A stretch of DNA of 64,000 bases from Eukaryota sp. TZLM1-RC (GCA_040285825.1 JAUPSS010000002.1:2046001-2110000), one strand, 5' to 3'. Counted from the stretch's first letter, positions 48,792-58,559 are shown. Notes: a model not told the origin generated them from the sequence alone. Made by a program: numbers and translations.

Positions 48792-50183
48792 CTGCTTCTT
48801 CCCTTTTTCACAATAAATCAGCTTATATGAATATGAAACAAAACTATAACAAATAACTAATTAACTATAAATACTAAGAACTAAATACTGAATTCTACTG
48901 TTTTCTATTGTCTACAATTATCTTTGTAGTGATTGAAATTCACACAAACACTGGGTTTACATTTTGAAGATCGACAATTGATGTACTATGACTCTCCCAG
49001 AACAATGTTAGTATAAGGTAGTCAGCAATAACTGAAAAGGGCCTCGTTCCAAGATCTGTGTGTTTGAATACTTTGTTGTGTATGTTTTAGTCGCTACATA
49101 AAGATGCTCTACTTCTTCCCTTTTTCGTAAACGAGAAACGTGGTAGTGTCGTTTAGTAAAGGTATCATGGAATCGAAAAATGGATTCGCTGATGATTATG
49201 CAGGGTCTACGTTGGATCAAAAACAACAGTAAGCAAGGTAACAAACCTCAGAGACCTGAAGGTGGCGTATTTTGTTGTTAAACTACTGGCTTTACGACTA
49301 AAAATATCAGAGGAGCAAGGACCATATCTTTGCATTGTAGTACAATAACAGTGGAGGTGGAGTTTCTACTCGTAACCTCGTATTTGGTCGACTTTTCTCG
49401 TGTTTGGCTCCATAAGGAAGGGAGCTGCTCGAATGAATAAAAATCCATTGATTCGAGGTAAGGCTCCGTGTCCTTCTTAGGAGAATCCATCACTGGAGTC
49501 ATCTTCCCCTTCTGTGGTATGTACTCTCCTGAAGGGGTAGATTATGTAAAGTGGGATTTCCACCCGTTTCTTTACTAGATGCTACATTAGGGAGGGGAAA
49601 GGGAACTGGTCCGTTCTCGTGGCCTCCTCTGACTCTTTTAGGTTGTACATCTTTTGTGAGGAGAGAGGGAGCCGGGTCCGTTCTCGTTGCCTCGTCTGTT
49701 TCTTCTTTCCTTTTGAGGAGAGAGGGAGCCGGGTCCGTTCTCGGTACCTCGTCTGTTCCATCTTTCCTTTTGAGGGGAGAGAGAGCCGGGTCCGTTCTCG
49801 TTACCTCTTCCATTGTTGAAGATGGAGGGACCTCGTCCACTCTTTTATCTTTCATTTTTAGGGAGAAGAAGGTGGAATCCGGGTCCGTTGCCTCGTTACC
49901 CTCTTTGTTATGTATATGTGTATGTGTCGCTGGTTCCTGCTGCATGTTAGGTGGGGAATTAGGGTCAGAGATATCTTGCTGAAAGATGTCTGACATGCTG
50001 TAAAGGTTTCTGGTTTCTGGGGATGTTCACTAGTAAAGTGCTGAAGTTATGGTATACCTTTTGACTTCAAAATGGCCAATAATTATTGTTGCCTAAAGTC
50101 TATTGTAGTAAAGAAAAGAAAAGTCAATGAGGAAAAGTTGATTTATTTTCTAATCATATTATATAAGCCTTAGGGCGCCAACA
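48792..50183 (-). mobile_element. TRIM-like unit 8, diverged
   Basis: The 3' third and LTR (50087-50183) match the other units, but the ORF region is very different. The ORF 49499-49996 (165 aa) starts MSDIFQQDISDPNSPP and carries repeated RTDPAPSLLKRK-type modules instead of TGTEPPPASSK, followed in the next frame by MTPVMDSPKKDTEPYLESMDFYSFEQLPSLW. It is the outermost unit, and its LTR abuts a retrotransposon remnant. Confidence 0.7.
49499..49996 (-). CDS. Diverged TRIM-unit ORF, 165 aa (unit 8)
   Basis: Four imperfect repeats of a 20-residue type (for example EVPRTDPAPSLLKRKEETDE) make up its middle. The position, start context and flanks correspond to the 173-aa ORF of the other units, yet almost no residues are shared outside MS. 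No known domain. Confidence 0.45.
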   Translation of the reverse strand: MSDIFQQDISDPNSPPNMQQEPATHTHIHNKEGNEATDPDSTFFSLKMKDKRVDEVPPSSTMEEVTRTDPALSPLKRKDGTDEVPRTDPAPSLLKRKEETDEATRTDPAPSLLTKDVQPKRVRGGHENGPVPFPLPNVASSKETGGNPTLHNLPLQESTYHRRGR

Positions 50184-50196
50184 TTAACCACAAATT

Positions 50197-50606
50197 TTTC
50201 AAAATGATCGACAACGTCCACCCAAAGACTCGGCAAATGGACAAAATTTGTAACAAACATGACGAAGATGAACTCTTTCAAAGGATTTCATATTTCTCAT
50301 GCTTGTATAGTCTGAATCATCTGAAGAAGATACTTCGGATTTTGCATTTTTCAAAGCCTTTTTCTTGGTAACATCGACTGTAACAACAGTCAACTACCTT
50401 GAAACCACCATAAATGAGGCTACAACAACATCAGCACGCCGTTTTCCATGTTTGGAACCTCCTACCATTTCATTCACATCAAGATACCTCAACAAAAGTT
50501 CTACAAATGATTCAATATCATAGGAATTGCATATTGCATAGATTTGGTCTCTAACAGCATCATGTATTGTCGAACAATGGGTAATGAATCTGTTGAAGGT
50601 AAACAA
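50197..50606 (-). pseudogene. Retrotransposon C-terminal remnant
   Basis: Minus strand FITHCSTIHDAVRDQIYAICNSYDIESFVELLLRYL matches the region after the zinc finger of the REL retrotransposon family. After KRRADVVVASFMVV (the first half of the PD-D/E-XK core) the frame breaks and VTVDVTKKKALKN follows. Decayed. Confidence 0.55.
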
Positions 50607-50704
50607 ATGTGATAATGTCAGTTAAGGTCCACATTTACAATGAAGATCCAATTCTAGGTAAAATTTGCCATATTTGTAGGGTTCATCATATCTGCGATGA
50701 TGAA

Positions 50705-50784
50705 GGCAACGTGGCCGAGTGGTCTAAGGCGCTGTCTTAAGGCGGCAGTGGGAAACCGCGTGGGTTCGAGTCCCACCGTTGTCA
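50705..50784 (+). tRNA. tRNA-Leu: tRNA-Leu (anticodon AAG)
   Basis: 80-nt type II tRNA. Acceptor stem GGCAACG pairs with CGTTGTC (one G-U), discriminator A. D-arm GGCCGAGTGGTCTAAGGC, anticodon stem CTGTC/GGCAG with loop TTAAGGC giving anticodon AAG, a long variable arm (GTGGGAAACCGC), and T-arm GTGGGTTCGAGTCCCAC with the B-box GGTTCGAGTCC. No intron. It should read CUU and, via inosine, CUC. No CCA is encoded, as expected for a nuclear gene. Confidence 0.95.
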
Positions 50785-50807
50785 ATTTATAATGCTAATA
50801 CTAAATA

Positions 50808-51396
50808 TACCGTATATTGGTTTGAATTGGTTCAAAAAATAGTGGGAATTTTTTATAAGTGGGAACTAAAATATTGGCAACTTTTTAAAAAGTTCCCAAT
50901 ATTCCCAATGTTTTTCTAAAATTGTTGTATGTCCTATTTGTGCAAAGTTGAGTAAACACAGATAACAAAATTTTATAGAAACAGTGCATTGTCAAAGGGA
51001 GTACCTGCAGAATGCATCAAGATGAAGTTGACCAAAGGAGCTTTGAATCACCATTTGGGAAGATGGATCATGACTGCTTTTCGTTTCGTTGAAACAAATG
51101 CGTCTCAATGGATCGCGTCAGGATGGGAAAAGGTCGTTAAAAACATCTCCACTTGTCTAGAATATGAAGCAGGTGATATCATAGAAATCAGATCAGATTT
51201 GTCTGATATTGAGTCAGAGTATGAATGATTGTAGTTTGGTTTAACTTTTACTTATAAATGTTGGTCTTTAAACTTTACACACGTGTTACCAAAAAGTGCC
51301 CACGTGTGAACGCTGTTTAAAAATAAATTATTTTGAAAAATTCCCAATTTAAAAATTCCCACTGTTTTTTGAACCAATTCTAACCAATATACGGTA
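50808..51396 (+). mobile_element. Mariner/pogo-like DNA transposon remnant with TA target duplication
   Basis: The two ends are inverted repeats of about 50 bp: the left end TACCGTATATTGGTT... (from 50808) and the complement of the right end (to 51396), differing at only a few positions, both bordered by TA as in Tc1/mariner insertion. The interior retains an 80-codon frame at 50989-51228 (LTKGALNHHLGRWIMTAF, IASGWEKVVKNIS) that resembles the C-terminal end of a DDE transposase. The catalytic part is gone, so the element is non-autonomous. It starts 24 nt after the tRNA. Confidence 0.75.
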
Positions 51397-52714
51397 ATTG
51401 TAATTTGCTTGAAATTCTCGCTATACTGAACGCCTCCACTCTCTCCTTCATGAACGTTTTTGAAGCAATGACATGTTTAATTAATTTGGATGTCATCGAT
51501 CATTATTCTTACTCTGGTAAATTTATCAACACTGATTGCCCGCTTGAAGTTCGATACAATAAATTTTTGCGTCCAGTTAATTCAATAACTACTAGTGGTT
51601 TATTTGAATTGAAAAACTATTTTCACTATATTGTCACGTATAAAAGACTACAAGGTAAACATTTCCAGATTAACGATTTATATGTTCAAGTCCCTGTCTT
51701 GTTGCTGTTCTTCTTTTTGCGTCAGCTAAATCCGCGCAATGCGTTTCGTGGAATGTCCCTATTTTACCTCGCTGTCCATAAAAGATGTTGGTATGTTCTT
51801 GAGTGAGTCTATTTTAGTGAGTTAGCCGCTCAGCAACCAGAGACACAGCTATTGTTGCCAAGGCCTATTATTGTTGCCTAAATTCGTCAATATTGCTCCC
51901 AACAGTCGTTCTCGCAGTAACAGAGTTCTTATTTACGATGTCAAGAGATCCGCCAATGTTCATCTTATTGTAGATAGTATTTGTTTTTCTTTCGTCTTCC
52001 CAAGATCATTCTTTATGATCCTACGTGGGCCTGAAATTATTGTGCATCCAGCAGGAAGCGGAAGTTCTGGAGAATCTACAAGATGATTCTCAAAAAAGTC
52101 AACGCAATTGCCTTTCTTAGCCATTTCAAGGCAGAATAGAAGTATAATACTGGACGTTGTACGTTGGGCAGAACGGGAAGATGGGTAGGTGAGACAAGGA
52201 CATCAGAAGATGGAGTCGTAGCCTGGGGTCAAAAACTAACACTTCTTTTGCAAATACGAGGTGGTTCTATTCCTGATGTAGTGGATGAGGAAGAAGAACC
52301 CTGAACACTGGTTTCCGTGACTGTATCTTCCGAGGAAGAAGATTACCCAGTAGGAGAAGAAGTAAAACTCTCATCACAACCAGTCAGAGGTGACTTTTCT
52401 GGTCACGACTAAGGAATTCGGGAGGAAAAACATGAAAAATTTAGAACTGGAGGAGGATCAGACTTACCAGACTCGGCAGCGTTCTTTTAGCACACCGAAG
52501 TGGGTCCAATAATTAATGATGATTTTTGGTGAGGGATCATACCAAGGTGAATGTAATGTGATTTATTACGAAGGCAAATACGTTTTTCTTTAGCTTAAGC
52601 GCTAGAGCGCAATTACACAATAAACTATAATAAAATGTAAATAACCAAAAAACAATGTGCAAACCTATCCAATGTTAACAAAAATGCAAAACAGCTGCAA
52701 ATATAAAAGTTGTT
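51397..52714. other. Stretch without a recognisable gene
   Basis: A 133-codon frame at 51405-51806 (…FEAMTCLINLDVIDHYSYS…) has no family I know and starts with TTG; its first ATG is at 51450. Near 51850-51890, GTTGCCAAGG and TATTATTGTTGCCTAAAT resemble one edge of the TRIM-like LTR. 52080-52540 is acidic/serine-coding in pieces but interrupted. I see no intact gene. Confidence 0.35.
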
Positions 52715-53520
52715 TTTATCAAGACAAGAAATACAAATTGATGAAAGTGACTCAGATGTTTTGGTTTTTGAAAAGCATGAAAATACTGGAAAAATAGATA
52801 AAATATAATATGATATAATATATTTATAAGTAAAAATAGGATTGATGAAAAAACAAAACATATGGGCCACCAAGTATACTTAGACAAAAAAGGATATGAA
52901 CCAGATGATGGATTCTACCAAAATGACAACCGAAAAAGCAAACCTCAATTTATCAGCGTTTGCTGCCTATTCAGCAACTTTTGTAGGTTTTTCTACCTTT
53001 GTGGTTGCCAAACATTGACAAGTATGAACTTTAAGTCGACTTTGATAATTTTAGCTGGTGCGCATTCATGAAAGGCAGGCTTACATCCACAAGCAAAAGA
53101 TTGACAGTTGGTTGTAGATCAACCTTGTTCAGCAGTTTGGCAACCCAAAAGAGACTTCAATGCTAATGGTTGATTATGGTAAAGACAGCCTTATAAATAC
53201 GAAAAATCATCAACCTATTCAAAGAATTGAATGAATTCAATTTCGGAAAGGAAATGAATTTAAAAGAATGATAAATAATGAAGCTTTCACTTCAGCAATA
53301 TGTCATGTTTGTCTTGAAAAGGTTGAAACGTTTTTGATGATACCAAATCTTAGATTTTATCAGATAGAAAAAAAATCAGTTACTACCTTTGATGGATTAT
53401 TAGCTTGTAATAGTGAAATTTGTAAATTCAGTAATAATGGTTCAATGAACTTTTTCCATAGCAATAAGCTGGCATGATTTAAAGTCGTTTGCAAATGCTG
53501 AAGCCAAAACCAATGGTCAT
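52715..53520 (+). pseudogene. Fanzor family 1, heavily decayed copy C
   Basis: Plus strand shows, in order and across frames, DESDSDVLVFEKHE (about 52740), LSAFAAYSATFVGFSTFVVAKH (about 52950), GNPKETSMLMVDYGK, and NNEAFTSAICHVC, LLACNSEIC, FHSNKLA near 53270-53475. These line up with the second half of copies A and B. The RuvC-III NRN of A/B is HSN here. Many stops. Confidence 0.7.
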
Positions 53521-53789
53521 TATTTTGGACGAAAGGATTATGAGATTATGGGGATTTGCCCGGATTGATTTCAAAATGAATCAATTTCCCGAAATTCGAA
53601 TTCATTTTTAGGTCCTTTAGTATGTCCCATCAAAACAAAATCTATTCCATATCGTCGAGAGGGCTTTAATCTGGGCTGTGCTATTCAATCTTTTTGTAAC
53701 TTGAAAAATGCGATATTTACCCTGCTTGGAATTATTTCCAAAAATTTACAATTGTTTCCCACCAGAACAACAGGTACGACGAATTACCA

Positions 53790-54326
53790 TTTGTTTCATC
53801 TATTTGTAGGAAATTATAAAAATTATTTCTAGATGGTAATGTGAGTGGTGCAATGGCCTTATTGAATGACCAAAAGTTGGTTCCTGAACATTGTGATACT
53901 ATTATTAAGTTAAATAAAGTTCATTCTTATGAACAGGCACCGAGTAAGTTCATGTAACCTTCCAAATCCACAAGCGGTGGTGCTTGTCCTATTGCAATTG
54001 ATGCAGTGATCTTTGGTCTGTTTTCTACACTGATTTTCAATCGTGTCAAGAACAGTGCTCAAGAGTTTCTTGGTGCTGTTCAATTTGATGTAGGAACATA
54101 TGATGGAGCAAATGCTGCTGCTTTTGGTGTGGATCTATTTATGAATTTATCAAAAGAAAATGTTGTAGTTGTCTGTGCTTTCAAAAATGTCTTTAATTCT
54201 GTAAAACGTAATGCTATTGTTGAAGTACTTCAATATTCCCCAGTTTTTGCAGAAGTTTCTTGTTTGAATTTGTATGCCAACAATGAGGTGATATTCAATG
54301 TGCATGGTATGATTCACCTGAACTAA
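53790..54326 (+). pseudogene. Retrotransposon reverse transcriptase, N-terminal part
   Basis: LFLDGNVSGAMALLNDQKLVPEH and KVHSYEQAPSK (53820-53950), then, after a stop, frame 54006-54326 with VKNSAQEFLGAVQFDVGTYDGANAAAF and VVCAFKNVFNSVKRNAIVEVL, the RT block that precedes the YxDD box. Asp in that block is Ala-changed (CAFKNVF versus LDFKNAF at 23.0 kb), so it could not be catalytic. The start overlaps the region after Fanzor copy C. Confidence 0.6.
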
Positions 54327-54430
54327 TTATCGATTGTACTATGGTATATGGTGGAAAAGGGGGGTTCCAATTCTGACATTCAGCATTTAGTCAAAGTTGC
54401 AGAGCTTTCCAAGAAATCAAAGTGAGAAGC

Positions 54431-55523
54431 TGATGGCTCCTTTAGGTTCAAATAGAATAAGGGTAAAAAAAATCAACTTTATTTTGACATCTCGACTTAA
54501 GGCTACAATAATTATTGTCCTAAATTAAGTCACCGGTGAATCATAACTAACAGCATTCCATCAGCTAGCAGTCAATTCAGATCAACCAAAACAGGTAACA
54601 GCACGTGAGATATTTCTCAGAAAGATTCTTGTGACACCCCACTTACTTACCATAACATGTAATGAAAAGATATTCAAGACAACGAAATTACAGGACCATC
54701 TCTCACCTCATTTTCCATCAAATCTCTAGTTGGAAAAGTGGAAAAAAGGCGCTAGTGAAGGTTTCTTCAGACTTCTACACAAGAACGCGGAGGCTTACCT
54801 CGAGTCAACAGACTATTGTCTGTTCGAGCAGCTCGCTCTTTTATGGAGCCAAACACTAAACAGGTCGAATACACACGAGGTAGCGAGTAGAAACTCCACC
54901 TTCACTATCAATGTACTACAAGGGAAAGAATACGTTTGGTGCTCCTCCAACATTTTTAGTCCAAAAGGCAGTACTGCAACAACCAAAGACGCCGCCTTCA
55001 GACCTCTTTCATTTTGTACTTTGCCTACTGTTGTTTTTAGTTCAACATAAATCTGTACAATCATTAGCGAATACACTATTCGATTTCACAATAATTTTAC
55101 TAAACGGCACAATCACGTCACTGGTTTACAAAAAAGCGGAGGAGCAGAGTGTCTTTGGAAAACGATTGAAGCAAACTCAACAAAGTAATCAAAGCACAGA
55201 TCTTAGAACAAAACCATTTTAGTTATTGCTAACTACTCTATTCTACATCATTGTGAATGAGACATAGTACATTGGTTGTCGATTTTGAAGCAATAAAACC
55301 AGTGTTGGTACGATTCCCAACCAGTGCAGAAATAGTAGACAATAGAAAACATTAGCATTAAGTTACTGGTATTTTGTATATTTATAGTTTTTATGGTTAT
55401 TTGTTTATTTGTTTAAAGTTAATTAAATTTGAAAAAGAGGAAAAGCAATGTTGGCGCCTTGAGGCTTAAATAGAATGAGCAAAATAAATCAACGTTATCT
55501 TAAAATTTTGACTTAAGGCTACA
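54431..55523 (+). mobile_element. Solitary TRIM-like element with two LTRs and AAGC target duplication
   Basis: Left LTR 54431-54507 (TGATGGCTCC...GGCTACA) and right LTR 55449-55523 (TGTTGGCGCC...GGCTACA) are diverged copies of each other and relatives of the array LTR. A purine run (GAAAAAGAGGAAAAG) precedes the right LTR. The 4 bp AAGC occur directly outside both ends, as expected for an integrase-made duplication. The interior frame 54730-55050 carries KNAEAYLESTDYCLFEQLALLW, the hallmark module of the array ORF, followed by a frame with LCLLLFLVQHKSVQSLANTL, like the 3' frame of the array units. Confidence 0.75.
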
Positions 55524-55559
55524 AAGCTCTTCGTCAACGTCTCAATGGAGCACGACACA

Positions 55560-55830
55560 GAAACATCAGACTGTCACAATTGCTATTTCAATTTTTGGTA
55601 CCATTGGAAGTGAAGGTCTCAACTTTTTAAATGATTTAGGAATAGTTATTAAAGAAAGTGGTTGTACATTTGATTGATTGATTTGAAAAGAACAGAATCG
55701 TATTTTCGTTATTGAGAGCTCTTCCTCGTTATATCAGCTCCATATTGAATAACATCACGGAGTTTTATAACAAGCGAGTTGCTAGGCAAGTGAATAGCGA
55801 AAATCTCCCGTTATTCAATTGACGGGATAT
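55560..55830 (+). pseudogene. Retrotransposon C-terminal remnant
   Basis: Plus strand ISIFGTIGSEGLNFLNDLGI, a stop, then NRIVFSLLRALPRYISSILNNI: the final segment of the REL retrotransposon family. It flanks the solitary TRIM-like element, which therefore may have inserted beside or into it. Confidence 0.5.
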
Positions 55831-56321
55831 TTAGTAGGTAGAGGTATTAGTTAAGGTTGTTGGTTGATTTTTAAAATGTTACTGTTCCAGAAATAAAACT
55901 TAATCTTTATTCAGTTTCTGTGTCACAATGCTAAATATTAGGTTCATGTGTGCGGTTTGCTTCCCACGAATTCGAAGATTAATCATCTGTGAAGATAAGC
56001 AACCGATCATTTATCACAGTTAATCAATTCAATGATGATACAATCAAAGAAACGATTTTAAGGCTCTAATTCTATAATACAAATATAATTGTAATATAAT
56101 TCACTCTTAGCAAGACCAACTAAACATATAACAACCTTCCCATATGTAAATAAATAGCTGTGTCTACACCCAGAAACTGGGACTGTAAGATCAACCATGC
56201 TATTGTTTACAGTTATTAAACAGTAGTTGAGGGTGTTAAACCTACTGGTTGAGTGTATCTTACAGGTATCTACAATTGAAGGATTCTTGACCACATGTGA
56301 TGCTCACTTCTACGTCCCAAC
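55831..56321. other. Intergenic region upstream of the zinc-binding protein gene
   Basis: AT-rich, no coding frame recognised. The last part should include the promoter of the gene at 56322. Confidence 0.4.
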
Positions 56322-57080
56322 ATGTCCATTTTCAAATCTGATCACGATTTAATAGACGATATTGATTTAATAGATGATGATCTGCTCCAAGATGAACCTA
56401 TAACATTTTCGACAGGTGATGATCCAAGTGATGGAGCATGGCCTACATTTCCATCATGGCAGTCTGTTGTTAATCATGTGCCGCCTCCATCTATGCAACC
56501 AATGGTACCGCCAACAAATTTTGGGTGGCAAAATCATAGTTATCTGTCACAACAGAACCTACAACCACAATTACACGGATACCATGGGTCAAATTTACCT
56601 CCACAAGGTTACAATTCATATTGTTTCAGTCCCTCATACAGTGGGGTGCCAGCACTCGCAGAATCCTCATCATACCCATCATCAAACTTTGACCATTGGC
56701 AGGTATCAACTCACAATTATCATCAAGAAGACCATCCATCTCAGCATGCAAAATTACCATCTTCTTTTTCAACAGTAACAAAAAACAAATTCTGTAAGAA
56801 CAGGGAGTGTACATCGATAGTAACACCTAGAGTTGATGGAAAGGCACGCTCCCCATACTGTTCAAATAAGTGTCAAACAAGAGAGCAGAACCTCAGACAG
56901 GGTAGAGTACGTCCAAACATGCACTCAATTTGTCTAAAGAATACCATCCTGATTCTCTCTCAACTCTCTGTACCGAATCTACCAATGTCTGTAATGCCGT
57001 TTTTGGAGACTGTGAGCGAGGATGAGACCGATCCTCAACGTGTAGCTATGACTGTTTTGGAGTGGCTGAAACACCAATAG
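56322..57080 (+). CDS. Putative zinc-binding protein, possibly a transcription factor, 252 aa
   Basis: Acidic N-terminus (DLIDDIDLIDDDLLQDEP), a long region rich in Pro, Ser, Gln, Tyr and His, and a Cys cluster near residues 157-185: KFCKNRECTSIV...SPYCSNKCQTREQN, i.e. CX4C...CX3C, which looks like a small zinc-binding module. A short helical C-terminus follows (VSEDETDPQRVAMTVLEWL). Acidic plus Pro/Gln-rich composition is typical of transcription activators, but no named family is recognised. Start ATG 56322. Convergent with the next gene, 85 nt apart. Confidence 0.65.
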   Translation: MSIFKSDHDLIDDIDLIDDDLLQDEPITFSTGDDPSDGAWPTFPSWQSVVNHVPPPSMQPMVPPTNFGWQNHSYLSQQNLQPQLHGYHGSNLPPQGYNSYCFSPSYSGVPALAESSSYPSSNFDHWQVSTHNYHQEDHPSQHAKLPSSFSTVTKNKFCKNRECTSIVTPRVDGKARSPYCSNKCQTREQNLRQGRVRPNMHSICLKNTILILSQLSVPNLPMSVMPFLETVSEDETDPQRVAMTVLEWLKHQ

Positions 57081-57165
57081 GAAGATGAGTGGTGTGAATA
57101 AAAATATTTTAATGCGAATAAACAAGAGAAAACAAGAGAAAATAAATGAAAACTTTCAACTAAAA

Positions 57166-57798
57166 CTAACAATTCATTCTTAAATTACCGTTATCTGATG
57201 TAAAATCTGAAAGTTTATTCATTGAGAAAAAAATGTCTAAATCTTCATTATTTTCACTGAGTAGGAATTTAAACTCTGTATTAAGTAAGGAAACATCTTC
57301 AACGATGGCTTGAACCAGTGCCCGCTCTGTTGTAATGGATTTTGTAAAACTATTGCTGGTTGGTGGTGGGATTTTCTCAGAATGAGTGTGAGCAGTTTCG
57401 TTCTTAGGACCATAACAGCAAATATTTTCAATAGTGTAGGTCCTCCAAAGAGCACTCGATTGGCATGGGTAAAAGCGGAGTCCACCTACACTGGATACAT
57501 CAAAATCTGCATCCCACGAGGATGTTGACAATGAGTGTGATTGATGAGCATCGTCTTCGCAATGCGGACATTTCATAAGACGATGTTTGGAAAGCGCTAC
57601 TCGCCATGGACCACGTTTACCATCACCTTCCTCACCGTACGGACGCCACCATATAGTAATGTGTGATGAAAAATAATTGACAAAAGAAACAGAAGAAAGA
57701 TGTACTGGTGAGCTGAAGGAGATTTCGTGGAAAAAATGATGTGGCTGTTCAAAACTATCAGTTGATGGTGTAGAAATACATTGATAGTTGACTTCCAT
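57166..57798 (-). CDS. NICN1-like: Nicolin-1-like protein, 210 aa
   Basis: Nicolin-1 is a subunit of the neuronal/ciliary tubulin polyglutamylase complex. Resemblance is in layout: a beta-rich start (FHEISFSSPVHLSSVSFVNYFSSHITIWW), a central W.VAL...LMKCPHCEDDAH segment, and VGGLRFYPCQSSALWRTYTIENICCYG, comparable to the RLILRQPSPLWLSFTVEELQIY part of animal Nicolin-1. The fold is probably a jelly-roll. This is a weak, memory-based match. The shared upstream block with BBS4 supports a ciliary role. Confidence 0.45.
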   Translation of the reverse strand: MEVNYQCISTPSTDSFEQPHHFFHEISFSSPVHLSSVSFVNYFSSHITIWWRPYGEEGDGKRGPWRVALSKHRLMKCPHCEDDAHQSHSLSTSSWDADFDVSSVGGLRFYPCQSSALWRTYTIENICCYGPKNETAHTHSEKIPPPTSNSFTKSITTERALVQAIVEDVSLLNTEFKFLLSENNEDLDIFFSMNKLSDFTSDNGNLRMNC

Positions 57799-57866
57799 TC
57801 TTAGAGATACTGTCTAAAACAAGGGAATAAGTGTCCTTTGCAATCCAAGATGTGAAGGGGATCAGT
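57799..57866 (-). promoter_or_regulatory. Conserved block upstream of the Nicolin-like gene
   Basis: Minus strand contains CAAAGGACACTTATTCCC, then TTGTTTTAGACAGTATCTCT, close to the start codon. It matches the BBS4 and papain-gene blocks at about three of four positions, including GGACACTTATT and TAGACARTATCT at the same spacing. Unlike those two it lacks a GT at the position needed for a 5' UTR intron. Confidence 0.5.
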
Positions 57867-57899
57867 TATTTTGATTTCTTGGTTTTGATTTAGTTTTTC

Positions 57900-58490
57900 A
57901 TAATCCTTATCCCCCTTTTCTATGGCTTCCTTTTTTGACCTATCTGGTTTTGAAAACAGGGATATTCAAGACTCAGATGTTGATTCATTCATACCCGACC
58001 TTGACACTGTTTCTGAAAGTGCTGCCCAAATCTTATCTCGTCCCCTTCCAACCAACATAGAGAGATGCAGCTATTAGCAACCGTTCCTCTTACTGAAACT
58101 TCAAAAGGAAATGATTCAACCAAAACAATCTAAATTTAACAATTCAAGACTATTATATTTCGTACTTTTAATTTAAGACTATTATCTAAATATTTTTCCA
58201 TTGGTAATTTCAACTCACAAATCAAGATTGTCTTCATTCTTTTTCTTCTGTTTTTTGTGATAACAATTACATCAAGTTTTAACTCAGTCACAACCCAAGG
58301 AAAAATTCTTTTGGAAAGTAAAGGAAAAGGTATATTGTGTTTTTCGGGGATTTGATTACGTGGACAACTCCATATAATGGGACGCAACGTTGCAGGTCCA
58401 GTTTGACATACTGAACAGACATGAGATAAAAGTTTAGATCTATTGGGAATTTTCCGACAAATTTTCCATCGATAAAAGTCATCTGTAGGT
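57900..58490 (-). pseudogene. LINE remnant with zf-RVT-like finger, minus strand
   Basis: On the minus strand, across frames, FYRWKICRKIPNRSKLLSH and HVCSVCQTGPATLRPIIWSCP (about 58370-58480) have the W....P.....C..C......H/I...CP layout of the zinc finger after LINE reverse transcriptases. The remnant is cut by the start of the Gypsy element at about 58484. The plus strand at 57925-58077 has a 51-codon frame (FFDLSGFENRDIQD...) that I cannot place. Confidence 0.4.
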
Positions 58491-58559
58491 ATCTTACTAG
58501 TGAATACCTAAGTATTTATATAGTATATTTAGATGGACCTGAGAACGTACACCTCCTCC

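Larger units (their letters stand above)
39533..50183 (-). repeat. Tandem array of eight ~1.4-kb TRIM-like LTR units
   Basis: Period is 1405-1409 bp for units 2-7 and 1392 bp for unit 8; units 1-7 are nearly identical and unit 8 is diverged. Each unit (minus orientation) has a 96-97 bp repeat with TGTTG at one end and CAACA at the other, an ORF, and a purine-rich run (GAAAAAGGGAAGAAG) immediately before the next TGTTGG. That is the layout of an LTR retrotransposon with a shared LTR between neighbours. No reverse transcriptase or integrase is encoded, so it is non-autonomous. Repeat units end at 40345, 41754, 43159, 44568, 45975, 47383, 48791 and 50183. Unit 1 is truncated at 39533. Confidence 0.8.

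Noticed and set aside
39533-50183. CRISPR-like array because of regular repeats
   Set aside because: Units are 1.4 kb with 96-bp LTR-like repeats and nearly identical, not unique, inter-repeat DNA; the genome is eukaryotic.
50989-51228. An 80-aa host gene
   Set aside because: It lies between perfect-looking inverted repeats with TA borders and resembles a transposase tail.
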